DNA of 64,000 nt from Lysobacter sp. Root494 (GTDB taxonomy: Bacteria; Pseudomonadota; Gammaproteobacteria; Xanthomonadales; Xanthomonadaceae). Both the position numbers and the translations under genes were made by a program. Positions 51,535-60,102 of the stretch are shown here, in pieces. Under the pieces are notes generated by a model. That model made no database searches and was not told the origin of the DNA. It saw nothing but the letters and a program-made list of their open reading frames with translations. The DNA lies in contig NZ_LMFH01000005.1 of assembly GCF_001427225.1 (NCBI RefSeq), forward strand, positions 553 through 64,552. The letters run 5' to 3'. Within the stretch, counting starts at the first letter, position 1. Every line of letters begins with the position of its first letter.

Positions 51535-52323
51535 TCAGCGGATCGGCAACCGGATCTGCCGTCCGCGCCATGACAGCATCACGCCGTCCTGCTGGATCGC
51601 CTCGATCGTGGCTTCGCCCACGCGATCGCCCTCGCTGACGCGCGTGCCGTCGATGATCGCGAACCGGCTCCCAGCATCGGACGTCCACATGTGCATGCTG
51701 ACTTTGAGCGTCGGCAGTTGCGCGCGATCCTCCGATGAAAGATCCGAGAGTTTCACCGGAACATCGGGACTGGCGAAGGCGGGCGCGTTCGCGGAGGCAG
51801 GTGCCGGAAGCGGCTCGAGCGAGGCGACTTGCGCAGGCGCGGGTAATGCCGGTTTCGGCTCGGCTGCGCCAGGTGCACGTGCGGGCACGGATGCTTGAGT
51901 CTGCGCTGCTACCATCGACGGCACGGCCGGGGAAGGCGGTGATGGTGCGGGCGGCGTCAATTTCCCGGGTATGGCGGACGCCGACGAACCGATGGCCGGT
52001 GGCGAAAGGCTCGGCAGCGCACGTGCTGCCGGAGAATCCAGCGGTCGAGCCGGTGCGGTTTCGCCAGCAATGACCGTTGGGTCCCCGACGGAGGCGTCAG
52101 CAGCGCCGCCGCTGGAAATTGGTTCCGCCGATGGACGCAGCCACCACACCACGAGCAGCAGCGTAATCAGCGCCGCACCGATCACCGGCACCAGCATGGT
52201 CCAGTTCGGCGGCGGGCGCCGGATAGCGGGCGCGACCGGAATCGCATCCGTGAGCAGGTCCGGCGTCTGTCCGCGACGACGCTCGGCTTCGGATTTGCGC
52301 AGAGCTTCGAGGATGAGCGACAT
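51535..52323 (-). CDS. gspB: type II secretion accessory protein GspB
   Basis: A 262-residue bitopic inner-membrane protein. The N terminus MSLILEALRKSEAERRRGQ is the signature of GspB/ExeB-type proteins, followed by one membrane helix (about 43-62), a Pro/Ala-rich periplasmic linker and a C-terminal GspB domain (LPTLKVSMHMWTSDAGSRFAIIDGTRVSEGD). With GspA it helps place the secretin in the outer membrane through peptidoglycan. It begins 2 bases after the gspA stop. The core secretion genes (gspC-N) are not in the window. Confidence 0.92.
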   Translation of the reverse strand: MSLILEALRKSEAERRRGQTPDLLTDAIPVAPAIRRPPPNWTMLVPVIGAALITLLLVVWWLRPSAEPISSGGAADASVGDPTVIAGETAPARPLDSPAARALPSLSPPAIGSSASAIPGKLTPPAPSPPSPAVPSMVAAQTQASVPARAPGAAEPKPALPAPAQVASLEPLPAPASANAPAFASPDVPVKLSDLSSEDRAQLPTLKVSMHMWTSDAGSRFAIIDGTRVSEGDRVGEATIEAIQQDGVMLSWRGRQIRLPIR

Positions 52324-52325
52324 GG

Positions 52326-53966
52326 CTACTCCAGGCTTCCCAGCAGGCGCGGCCCGTCATTGTCGCCGGAGGCGAGCGCCATCAGCGTTTCCGCACCGAT
52401 CACGCCGTCGCTGGCGAGACCGTGGTCGTCCTGGAAGCGGCGCACCGCGGACTGCATGTCGGCATCGAGCGTGGCCACGGCGTCGACCGGGAGGTAACGC
52501 GTGGCGAGGTGATCGCGTATCCATGGCAGCGAAGGATTGCTGTCGGTGACGGGCAGCGCGAGGTTGGAGGGCCCGCGCCACAACGCCGCGTATTCGCCGT
52601 TCCAGTAGCGGGAGAGCGCGATGCGGTCGATGTCGAGCGTGCGCCCGTCGAGCATTATCCGCGCGCGGCGTGCGTCGGCCCCAAGCAGCACGGCCCAGGC
52701 GTCGCGAGCAGCATTGCGAAGATGCAGCAGCACGGGGCGATCCTGCGTCACGAGCCGGTCGAGCGAACCGCGCGTACGCAGGCAGTAGGCTTCGGCGGAA
52801 ACCGCGAACGGGCAGCTCGCCGCGATGCCGATGCTGAGATCGTCGGAAGGCAGCTTCCATAGCTCGAGCAGCTGTTTCCATGCGAGCGGTGACGCGGGCG
52901 CCGCATTGCCGATACGCGCTGCGAGCGCATCTGCATCGAGCGATTCGATGGTCGGCTTGTTCGCTTTCGCCTTGGCGATCGCAGGCACGGCCGACGCGGT
53001 CGCTGCAGCCGCTTCGGGCAACGGCTTCCCAGCCGTTTCCGACGCGCGCCACGCGTAGACACCCGCAATCAGCAGCAAGGCCGCGGCACCCACGCCGGCC
53101 GGCAGCAGCCAGCGCCGGCCGGCAAATCCGGACTTCCTGGGCGCGAGCGTTTCGCGCGCCGCACGATCGACCATGCGCGCATCGAGGCGGGTGTCGTCGT
53201 GCGCGTAACCGCCGAGCAACGCGCGTTCGGCGATCACGTTGATCAGGCGCGGGACGCCGCCCGAATGTGCGTGGATGCGCTTGATCGCGGCAGCGTCGAA
53301 GGGCAGGTGCAATCCGCCGGCGACGCGGTAGCGGTGGCGAAGGTAGGTGGCGGTTTCATTCGCGTCGAGCGGAGTGAGGTGATAGCGGGCAGTGATGCGT
53401 TGCGCGAGCTGGCGCAGCTCGGGCCGCGCCAGCATTTCGCGCAGTTCCGGCTGGCCGAGCAGGATGATCTGCAGCAGCTTCTGCGTATCGGTTTCCAGGT
53501 TGGTGAGCAGCCGTACCTGTTCCAGCGCTTCGATCGAAAGGTTCTGTGCCTCGTCGACGATCAGCACCACGCGCAGGCCTTTTGCGTAAGCATCGAGCAG
53601 ATAGGCGTTGAGCCCGTCGGTGAGCGCCTTCACGCTGCCACGCCTGCCTTCGATCGGCAGGTGCAGTTCCTCGCAGATGGTTTCCAGCAACTCGACGGGC
53701 GACAGGCGCGGGTTCAGCACCAGCGCGACGCGCGTGGGCACACTGGTTTCGAGCTGGGAAATCTGCTCCAGCAGAAGCCGGCTCAGGGTCGTCTTGCCGG
53801 TACCTACTTCGCCGGTGAGCTGCACGAAGCCGCCGCCACCACCCTGGCCGATGCCGAACAGCAGGTGCGCGAGTGCGTCGCGATGGCGCTCGCTGAGGTA
53901 GACGAAGCGCGGGTCGGGCGTGATCGAGAACGGCGGTTCTTTCAGGCCGTAGTGCTCGAGATACAT
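52326..53966 (-). CDS. gspA: GspA/ExeA-type AAA ATPase with peptidoglycan-binding domain
   Basis: A 546-residue inner-membrane ATPase. Cytoplasmic AAA domain: Walker A GEVGTGKTT (52-60), Walker B LRVVLIVDEAQN, sensor region and winged part ALLGGYAHDD. A membrane helix (about 278-296) leads to a periplasmic part ending in a peptidoglycan-binding domain (DAVATLDADMQSAVRRFQDDHG). The start at 53966 gives MYLEHYGLKEPPFSITPDPR, the typical ExeA beginning. ExeA remodels peptidoglycan to let the ExeD secretin assemble. It is the first gene of the gspA-gspB pair. Confidence 0.93.
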   Translation of the reverse strand: MYLEHYGLKEPPFSITPDPRFVYLSERHRDALAHLLFGIGQGGGGGFVQLTGEVGTGKTTLSRLLLEQISQLETSVPTRVALVLNPRLSPVELLETICEELHLPIEGRRGSVKALTDGLNAYLLDAYAKGLRVVLIVDEAQNLSIEALEQVRLLTNLETDTQKLLQIILLGQPELREMLARPELRQLAQRITARYHLTPLDANETATYLRHRYRVAGGLHLPFDAAAIKRIHAHSGGVPRLINVIAERALLGGYAHDDTRLDARMVDRAARETLAPRKSGFAGRRWLLPAGVGAAALLLIAGVYAWRASETAGKPLPEAAAATASAVPAIAKAKANKPTIESLDADALAARIGNAAPASPLAWKQLLELWKLPSDDLSIGIAASCPFAVSAEAYCLRTRGSLDRLVTQDRPVLLHLRNAARDAWAVLLGADARRARIMLDGRTLDIDRIALSRYWNGEYAALWRGPSNLALPVTDSNPSLPWIRDHLATRYLPVDAVATLDADMQSAVRRFQDDHGLASDGVIGAETLMALASGDNDGPRLLGSLE

Positions 53967-54083
53967 ACCGGGACCTGCAGGATGGGCCACTGGGCTGCCA
54001 TTAGCCGCCACCGCGTGGAGCAGGTCAACCCCTCCGGCGGCGGATGCGACGGGCTTTCAACCGCGCGAACGCAGGCAGGCGGC

Positions 54084-55028
54084 TCATTCGGCCGCGCCCT
54101 TGGATTCGGCGGTACACAGCACGTCCTCCTGCAGCGGGCGCGGCGAGCCAAGCAGGGGATACACGAACACGGCCGTGAGGATGATCGCCACCCCGAGGTA
54201 GAACTGGGTGGTGAGTTCGCGTTGCTCGCCCAGCAACAGGATGGCGAGGACGATGGCGTACACCGGTTCGAGATTCACCGCGAGCTGCTGCGCGAAGGCG
54301 CTCATGTGCCGCAGCGCGATCAGCGACAGGGTGAAGGGCAGCAGCGTGCACGCCAGTGACAGGGCGAGCAGCAGGAGCAGGTCGCGCGTGCCTGGCATCA
54401 CCAGCAGGTCGCCGGCGAACGACGGAAAGATCAGCGGCATCAGTGGCGCGAGCGCGGTGAGCACGATCGCACCCGCCCCGAGTTCGAGTGCGGTGACGGT
54501 GAGCGGGTCGGCATGTTCGACGAGGCGTTTGTTGAGGGATCCGAACACCGCGACGAGCAGTGCCGACAACGCGCCTACCGCGATGCCAACGCGCATGCCG
54601 TGCGGCACGCCGCCGACGACCAGCACCACGCCGGGCAGCACCAGCACGCCGAGCGCCAGTTCGCGCTTGGAAAACCGTGTACGGGTCAGCCACGGTTCGA
54701 TCATCGCGACGAACACGGTCCCGAGCGCGATGCAGGTCGCGCCGACCGACGCATTCGAAAGCTTGATGGCGCCGTAAAAGGTGAGCCAGTGCAACGCGAC
54801 CAGCGCGCCGATGCCGGCATAGGCGAGCATCAGGCGCGGCGACATCGCGTGCAGGCCACGCCAGACCCGCGGCACCAGCGCGAGCGCGGCGACGACGATC
54901 AGCAGGCGCCACCAGACCAGCGGCAGTGCCGGCAGGGAAATCATCTTGCCCAGGATCGCGGTGAATCCCCACAACACCACGCAGAAATGGATCTGCAGGA
55001 AGGCCTTGCGGGTGGGATTCATCGGCAT
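54084..55028 (-). CDS. EamA/DMT family transporter (first copy)
   Basis: A 314-residue membrane protein with ten helices in two EamA repeats (CVVLWGFTAILGKMISLPAL and GALSALLVAVFGSLNKRLVEHADPLT). Transporters of this family export amino acids or other metabolites, but the substrate cannot be inferred. Two ATGs (55028 and 55022) are close together, and the first is used. It lies downstream of no clear partner and is read toward gspA. A second EamA protein is at 57917; the two are not close paralogues. Confidence 0.92.
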   Translation of the reverse strand: MPMNPTRKAFLQIHFCVVLWGFTAILGKMISLPALPLVWWRLLIVVAALALVPRVWRGLHAMSPRLMLAYAGIGALVALHWLTFYGAIKLSNASVGATCIALGTVFVAMIEPWLTRTRFSKRELALGVLVLPGVVLVVGGVPHGMRVGIAVGALSALLVAVFGSLNKRLVEHADPLTVTALELGAGAIVLTALAPLMPLIFPSFAGDLLVMPGTRDLLLLLALSLACTLLPFTLSLIALRHMSAFAQQLAVNLEPVYAIVLAILLLGEQRELTTQFYLGVAIILTAVFVYPLLGSPRPLQEDVLCTAESKGAAE

Positions 55029-55209
55029 GGGAGCGTGGTCGGCATGGGTGTCTGGTGATTTTCAAGGTCGCAACCCACGGTCGCGATCCGCCTGCGCTAG
55101 TGTTGCAGAGTCGCGCGACCGGGTAACGTGACTCTCGCCGCGATGCCTGCGGTTCTGGACGGCGTGGCACAGCGTCAGGGCCAGTGCGCGATCGATAGAA
55201 GGAGAAGGC

Positions 55210-55866
55210 ATGAGCCTGTCGTATCGTTCCGCCCGGACGTCCGCCGCGCTGGTGGCGGCCGTCGCTGCGTTCGCGTTGGTGCTGCAGTACGTGCTGCTGG
55301 TTGGCGCGACGCTCGGCACGATCGGTCCGGTCCTCGCCACGGTGCGCTTCTTCAGTTACTTCACCATCCTCAGCAATCTGCTGGTGCTGCTGATCACGGC
55401 TACGTTCGCCTTCATGCCCGAATCCGGTTTGGGTCGGTGGTTCGCCCGTCCGCTGGTGCGTGGCGCGGTTGCGCTGTGCATCGGCGTGACGTTCGCCATC
55501 TACGCGACGATCCTGCGCGTGCTGTGGGAACCGCAGGGCGCGCAATGGTGGGCCGATTCCAGTCTTCATTACGCGGTGCCCGTGCTGTATCTGCTGTGGT
55601 GGCTCTTTGCGGTTCCGCATGGCGTCCTGCGCTGGAGCGACGTACTGCGCTGGCTGCTGTTTCCGCTGGTGTACCTGTGCTGGGTGTTCCTGCGTGGCGC
55701 ATGGGTGAACGAGTATCCGTATCCGTTCCTTGATCTCGGCGCAGTCCCGCTGCCGGATGTGTTGCGCAACTGCGCCGGTGTGTTCGTGGTCTTCCTGGCG
55801 CTGGGCGCGGTGCTGGTGGCCATCGATCGCTGGAGCGCGCGCGCGAAGGCGGCGGCAGCGACATGA
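55210..55866 (+). CDS. Pr6Pr family membrane protein
   Basis: A 218-residue integral membrane protein with six predicted helices, matching the Pr6Pr family (named for six transmembrane segments with conserved Pro). VRFFSYFTILSNLLVLLI, LRVLWEPQGAQWWADSSLHYAVPVLYLLWWL and LFPLVYLCWVFLRGAWVNEYPYPFLDL are characteristic. Function is unknown. GGAGAAGG lies immediately before the ATG. Its stop overlaps the tfoX start (ATGA at 55863), so the pair is translationally coupled. Confidence 0.9.
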   Translation: MSLSYRSARTSAALVAAVAAFALVLQYVLLVGATLGTIGPVLATVRFFSYFTILSNLLVLLITATFAFMPESGLGRWFARPLVRGAVALCIGVTFAIYATILRVLWEPQGAQWWADSSLHYAVPVLYLLWWLFAVPHGVLRWSDVLRWLLFPLVYLCWVFLRGAWVNEYPYPFLDLGAVPLPDVLRNCAGVFVVFLALGAVLVAIDRWSARAKAAAAT

Positions 55867-56219
55867 GCGAAGCACTGATCGAGCACCTGCGCGACCTGTT
55901 CGAACCACTCGGGCCGATTTCGGCACGCGCGATGTTCGGCGGCTACGGTCTCTACTTCGAAGGCGTCATCATCGGCGTGATCATGGACGAGACGCTGTAC
56001 CTGAAGACGGACGCGGAAACGCGCGGCCGCTTCGAAGCCGCAGGTTGCGCACCGTTCGTCTACGACATGAAAGGCAAGCCGCTGCCAATGAGCTATTGGT
56101 CGTTGCCGGAAGACGCGATGGATTCGCCGCAGGCGATGCGGCCGTGGGCCTTGCTGGCGATCGAGGCGGCGCGCCGGAAGCCCGCGCCGAAGCCGCGCCG
56201 CAAGCGCCGCTCTCCCTAG
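55863..56219 (+). CDS. TfoX N-terminal domain protein
   Basis: A 118-residue protein covering only the TfoX/Sxy N-terminal domain: PISARAMFGGYGLYFEGVIIGVIMDETLYLKTDAETRGRFEAAGCAPFVYD, then a basic tail RRKPAPKPRRKRR. Full-length Sxy, which helps CRP turn on competence genes in Haemophilus and E. coli, has an added C-terminal domain absent here. A role in competence is therefore not implied. The basic tail suggests nucleic acid binding. Confidence 0.9.
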   Translation: MSEALIEHLRDLFEPLGPISARAMFGGYGLYFEGVIIGVIMDETLYLKTDAETRGRFEAAGCAPFVYDMKGKPLPMSYWSLPEDAMDSPQAMRPWALLAIEAARRKPAPKPRRKRRSP

Positions 56220-56245
56220 GCTCGGCAACGCCGACTCTTGTCGAA

Positions 56246-56280
56246 CGGAGCGTGCTCGGCGGGGCAAGCTCCGCTCTACA
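56246..56280. repeat. imperfect REP-like palindrome between convergent genes
   Basis: cggagc (56246-56251) and gctccg (56268-56273) are inverted, with CTCTACA after the right arm. This resembles the TGTAGGGC and TGTAGGAGC palindromes at 7028 and 59181. It separates the TfoX gene from the convergent LysR gene. Confidence 0.45.
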
Positions 56281-57172
56281 AACTGACGTCGGTCTTGGGC
56301 AGGCCGATGAGCCAGTCGACGAAACTTCGCGCCGCCGGCTTCAACCGTTTGTGCGACGGATACACCACGGAGTACCCCCAGCGCGCCTTGATCGCGGGTC
56401 CCGGCAATCGCGTCAGCACCCCCGCGGCGAGATAGGGCGCGACGATCTTGTCGCGCGCCAACGCCGCGCCGAGTCCGTGAACGGCGGCGTTGAGCGCCGC
56501 GGTGCTGTCGCTGAAGCGGTAGCGTTCGTCCGGCGTTGCGCCATGCACGTCGGCGGCGCGCAACCAGTCATGCCAGCCCTGTCGCGCCAGGTCGGAAACC
56601 AGCGGCAGGCGCAGGATGCCGGCGGGATCGCGTACGTTTTCCACGCCCGGTAGCGTGGGCGAAGCGACCGGGAACAGGTAATCGTCCATCAGGTGATGGG
56701 CAGTCAACCCAGGCCAATGCCCCGGACCATGGCGAATGCCCAGGTCGGGCCCGCCGTCATCGAAGCGTGTCAGCGCCACTTCGGTGTCGACGGTGAGCTG
56801 GATATGTGGATGCGAGGCCGCGAACTGCGGCAGCCGCGGTTGCAACCACGTGTACGTCAGCGAATGCAGCGTGGTGATGTGCACCCGGTGCTGCTCCGAC
56901 CGCGCAATCCGCAGGCTGCGCACGACCCCTTCCATGTCCGCCATCGCGCTGCCTGCCGCGTCGGCGAGCTGGCGACCTTCGGCGGTGAGCGACACCCCGC
57001 GAGCATGGCGCTGGAACAGGACCACGCCGAGCCGTGCTTCGAGCTTGCGCACGTGATGGCTGACCGCGCTGGCGGTGAGGTGCAGCTCTTCGGCTGCATG
57101 GGCGAAGTTCTGGTGGCGTGCGGCGGATTCGAACGCCGCAAGGGCCGGAAGGAGGTCCGCGCGCAGGGCCAT
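56276..57172 (-). CDS. LysR-family transcriptional regulator, GcvA-like
   Basis: A 298-residue regulator. The N-terminal helix-turn-helix is LLPALAAFESAARHQNFAHAAEELHLTASAVSHHVRKLEARLG, and the effector domain follows (TWLQPRLPQFAASHPHIQLTVDTE, DLGIRHGPGHWPG). It belongs with GcvA/AmpR-type proteins. The ATG at 57172 is chosen over a GTG at 57199 because it gives the usual length before the first helix. It diverges from the cupin-EamA pair at 57497, which it may control. Confidence 0.93.
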   Translation of the reverse strand: MALRADLLPALAAFESAARHQNFAHAAEELHLTASAVSHHVRKLEARLGVVLFQRHARGVSLTAEGRQLADAAGSAMADMEGVVRSLRIARSEQHRVHITTLHSLTYTWLQPRLPQFAASHPHIQLTVDTEVALTRFDDGGPDLGIRHGPGHWPGLTAHHLMDDYLFPVASPTLPGVENVRDPAGILRLPLVSDLARQGWHDWLRAADVHGATPDERYRFSDSTAALNAAVHGLGAALARDKIVAPYLAAGVLTRLPGPAIKARWGYSVVYPSHKRLKPAARSFVDWLIGLPKTDVSL

Positions 57173-57496
57173 ATCAACGTCCGTAGATGCCTTCGGCACG
57201 AGGTGCGCCGGGCTGGTGGGTCATGAAGCGTCTGATACGTCCGAGTGCCCGGTCCAATGGTTGTTCCCCAATCGCCGCCGTGCGGCGCCGCGCTCGCAGC
57301 ACCACCTGGCGGCTATCGGAAAACAACGCACCACGTGCTGAAGACATCTACTGACGGAGCCTCAAATCTGGTTTGTGTCTGCCGGCGAAAGTATGCGCTT
57401 GTGCCGAATCCGTGTCTGCCGGAAATTGAGCGGTGCCCGCATTGCAGTGCCGGGCAATTCCCCCAATGCCATGCGCCTACGCACAGGAAGTTTCCC

Positions 57497-57892
57497 ATGG
57501 GCCGACTCGAAGCAGTTCCCGTCTCCACGCTGCAGGCATCGCGGATCGACGACGTGCCGGCCGTGCGCATCGGCGCCGGCTGCATGCGTCGCGACCTGTC
57601 GTCCGACGGCAGCGTGCGCGTCTGGGTAGTCGACATGGAGCCGGGCAGCATCTGGCCCTACGTCGATGACCACGATACCGGCGAGTACTACTACGTGATC
57701 GAAGGCGAGGTCATCGAAGGCAGCAAGCGTTACGGCGCGGGCACCTACGTCCGCTTCCTGCCCGGCACCAGCCACCGGCCGCGCACCGACACCGGCGTGC
57801 GCCTGTTCGGCTTCAATCTCGACCCGGCCGCGATGAGCGCCGCGCGCGAAGCCACGAGCCGCACGCACCGCTTCAATTACAGCCAGGGCTGA
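57497..57892 (+). CDS. cupin domain protein
   Basis: A 131-residue single cupin. DMEPGSIWPYVDDHDTGEYYYVIEGEVIEGSKRYGAGTYVRF is motif 1, with His and two acidic residues, and PGTSHRPRTDTGVRLFGFN is motif 2 with its His. It probably binds a metal and small molecule. AGGAAG precedes the ATG at 57497. It lies 24 bases before the EamA exporter gene and is probably co-transcribed, divergent from the LysR regulator, a layout typical of LysR-controlled export or detoxification units. Confidence 0.88.
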   Translation: MGRLEAVPVSTLQASRIDDVPAVRIGAGCMRRDLSSDGSVRVWVVDMEPGSIWPYVDDHDTGEYYYVIEGEVIEGSKRYGAGTYVRFLPGTSHRPRTDTGVRLFGFNLDPAAMSAAREATSRTHRFNYSQG

Positions 57893-57916
57893 TGCCCTCC
57901 GTCCAGGGAAGAAACC

Positions 57917-58816
57917 ATGAACGTCATTGCCGACAACCGTCCGTTACTGCGCGCAAATGAGCGCGCGTGGCTCACGCCGGTCGAACTCGCCGTGCTCGGC
58001 GCGATCTGGGGCGCATCGTTCCTGTTCATGCGCGTTGCAGCGAACGACTTCGGCCCGATGCCGCTGGTGGAAGTGCGCCTGGGGCTGGGATCGCTGGTGC
58101 TGCTGCCGTTCCTGTGGCGCGAACGTTCGCGTTTCACCTCCGGGAAGCTGTGGGGCAAACTCGCGCTGATCGGCGCGATCAACTCCGCGGTGCCGTTCAT
58201 GCTGTTCGCCTGGGCGGCGCAGCGTGCACCGGCGGGCGTGGGCGCGATCTCGAACGCGATGACGGTACTGTTCACGGCGCTGGTTGGTTTCCTGTTCTTC
58301 GGCGAGAAGATCGGTGCCAAGCGAGCGGTCGCCTTGTTCACCGGCTTCGCCGGTGTGGTCGTGCTCGCCAGCGGCAAGATTGCCGGCGCGAGCATCGGCT
58401 GGGCCGTACTCGCCGGCAGCGCGGCGGCGTTCCTGTATGGCATCGGCATCAACCTGGTGCGCCGTCATCTCACCGGGCTGCCGCCGGCAGCGGTGGCATC
58501 GGCCACGCTGGGAACTTCGACCCTGCTCACGCTGCCGTTTGCCGTCGCCAGCTGGCCGCAGCATGCGATACCACTGAAATCGTGGATATCGGCGGGGATG
58601 CTCGGCGTGCTCTGCACCGGCATCGCCTTCGTCATGTACTACCGCCTGATCGCGCGCATCGGCGCGAGCCGCGCGTCGACCGTCACCTACCTGATTCCGG
58701 TGTTCGGCGTCGCCTGGGCCTGGCTGCTGCTTGGCGAAGCCTTAACCTGGACAATGGCAATCTCCGCTGCGCTCATCCTGGGTAGCGTGGCCATGAGCCA
58801 GCAACCGTCGCGCTGA
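57917..58816 (+). CDS. EamA/DMT family transporter (second copy)
   Basis: A 299-residue membrane protein with ten helices in two EamA halves (LGAIWGASFLFMRVAANDFGPMPLVEVRLG and GAASIGW-like repeat AGSAAAFLYGIGINLVRRHLTGLPP). RhaT/YdcZ-like exporters of amino acids or purines are relatives. AGGGAAG lies 7 bases before the ATG. It follows the cupin gene closely and the LysR regulator lies upstream on the other strand. Confidence 0.92.
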   Translation: MNVIADNRPLLRANERAWLTPVELAVLGAIWGASFLFMRVAANDFGPMPLVEVRLGLGSLVLLPFLWRERSRFTSGKLWGKLALIGAINSAVPFMLFAWAAQRAPAGVGAISNAMTVLFTALVGFLFFGEKIGAKRAVALFTGFAGVVVLASGKIAGASIGWAVLAGSAAAFLYGIGINLVRRHLTGLPPAAVASATLGTSTLLTLPFAVASWPQHAIPLKSWISAGMLGVLCTGIAFVMYYRLIARIGASRASTVTYLIPVFGVAWAWLLLGEALTWTMAISAALILGSVAMSQQPSR

Positions 58817-58848
58817 TCCTGCGACGCGCATTCCGCGAGGATGCCTTC

Positions 58849-59154
58849 ATGATCGCCCGACTCTGGCATGGCACCACGCGCCTTGATCGCGCGGATGCGT
58901 ATTCGACCTTCCTGGGTGAGCGGGCGATGCCCGATTACCGAGGCACGCCCGGCAATCTCGGCGCGCAGGTGCTGAGGCGCGACGAGGGCGATGTCGCCCA
59001 CTTCGTCACCCTGAGTTACTGGGAGAGCGAGGACGCGATCCGCTCATTCGCGGGGACCGACCTGCTCAAGGCGAAGTACTACCCGGAAGACGAAAGCTAC
59101 CTGCTCGAATTCGAGCCGCAGTGCGTGCACTACGAAGTGCGCTCGGCCGGCTGA
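58849..59154 (+). CDS. antibiotic biosynthesis monooxygenase-like protein
   Basis: A 101-residue protein with the dimeric alpha-beta barrel (ABM) fold: MIARLWHGTTRLDRADAYSTFL, VAHFVTLSYWESEDAIRSFAGTD and a C-terminal strand EFEPQCVHYEV. Proteins of this size act as heme-degrading or quinol monooxygenases, or as stress proteins with no known activity; no specific active-site residues are visible. It follows the EamA gene by 32 bases and may be part of the same transcript. Confidence 0.85.
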   Translation: MIARLWHGTTRLDRADAYSTFLGERAMPDYRGTPGNLGAQVLRRDEGDVAHFVTLSYWESEDAIRSFAGTDLLKAKYYPEDESYLLEFEPQCVHYEVRSAG

Positions 59155-59180
59155 AGGCCCGCCTGCCACGGATCGTCAAC

Positions 59181-59201
59181 TGTAGGAGCGCCCTTGGGCG
59201 C
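59181..59201. repeat. TGTAGGAGC REP-like palindrome
   Basis: TGTAGGA runs into the perfect hairpin GCGCCC-tt-GGGCGC (59188-59201). It lies between the ABM gene and the convergent DUF72 gene, as do related palindromes at 7028 and 56246 in other convergent gaps. Confidence 0.6.
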
Positions 59202-59253
59202 GATGCGTTGGCGCCCCGGAGTTTCGCCCCGAGGACTCTCGCCGGAGCAATCG

Positions 59254-60099
59254 TTATTGCTGCAGCTGCCTGATCAGCGCCATCGCTGCGGCCGGATTGC
59301 GCTCCTTCGCCGCGCTGATGAAGAACACGTACACGTCGCGCGCTTCCGCCGCCGGCGTGCCGTTGACCGCGATGTAGGGCAGGTCGTCCGGATGCTGTCC
59401 GCGCGCCCACTGGCGCGCGCGGCTGGCCCAGTGGGCGAGTTCCTCTTCCGTGTAGCCCGTTTCGATCTCGCTGCGAGAGCGCATCAGCCGCGCATAGACG
59501 AAGTCGGTGGTGAGATCGGCGAACGACGGGTAATCGCGGGAATCGGTGAAGACGGTGCCCAGCCTGCGCTCGCGCATCAGCGCGATGAAGCGTGCGTCGA
59601 CGAACGATGAATCGCGCACGTCGAGCACATGGCGCATGCGGCGGCCATCGACTTCATCCGGCAGCAGGTCGAGGAAGGCGGTGAAATCCTCGCGTTCCAG
59701 CTTCCTGCCGATGTCGAACTGCCACACCACGGGACCGAGGCGGTCGCCCAGCGACGCGATGCCGCCGAGAAAGTCCTCGATCTGCGCGCCGGTATTGGCG
59801 AGCACGCGCGACTGCATGATCCGCATCGGCGCCTTGAGCGAGAACACGAAACCTTCCGGCGTTTCCGACGCCCACTTCGCATAGGTCGCGGGTCGCTGCG
59901 CGCCGTAGTAGGTACCGTTGATCTCGATCGCGCTCAGGTGGCGCGACGCGTATTCCAGTTCGCGCCGCTGCACCAGGCCGGGCGGATAGAAGTTGCTGCG
60001 CCACGGCGCGTACGTCCAGCCACCGACGCCGACACGGATGCCGTCGATCGCAGGTGTCGACTCGGGGAAGGCTTCGGGCTGCGGCCGTGCTTTTGCCAT
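59254..60099 (-). CDS. DUF72 family protein
   Basis: A 281-residue TIM-barrel-like protein of the DUF72/YecE family. Characteristic blocks are GVGGWTYAPWRSNFYPPG, HLSAIEINGTYYGAQRPATYAKWASETPEGFVFSLKAP, VVWQFDI, and the late DVYVFFISAAKERNP. The family has no settled function. The start ATG at 60099 is 3 bases after the stop of the amidohydrolase gene, so the two are co-transcribed. Confidence 0.92.
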   Translation of the reverse strand: MAKARPQPEAFPESTPAIDGIRVGVGGWTYAPWRSNFYPPGLVQRRELEYASRHLSAIEINGTYYGAQRPATYAKWASETPEGFVFSLKAPMRIMQSRVLANTGAQIEDFLGGIASLGDRLGPVVWQFDIGRKLEREDFTAFLDLLPDEVDGRRMRHVLDVRDSSFVDARFIALMRERRLGTVFTDSRDYPSFADLTTDFVYARLMRSRSEIETGYTEEELAHWASRARQWARGQHPDDLPYIAVNGTPAAEARDVYVFFISAAKERNPAAAMALIRQLQQ

Positions 60100-60102
60100 G
60101 GT

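Noticed and set aside
55863-56219. Competence regulator TfoX/Sxy
   Set aside because: Only the N-terminal domain is present; the C-terminal domain of the competence activator is missing.
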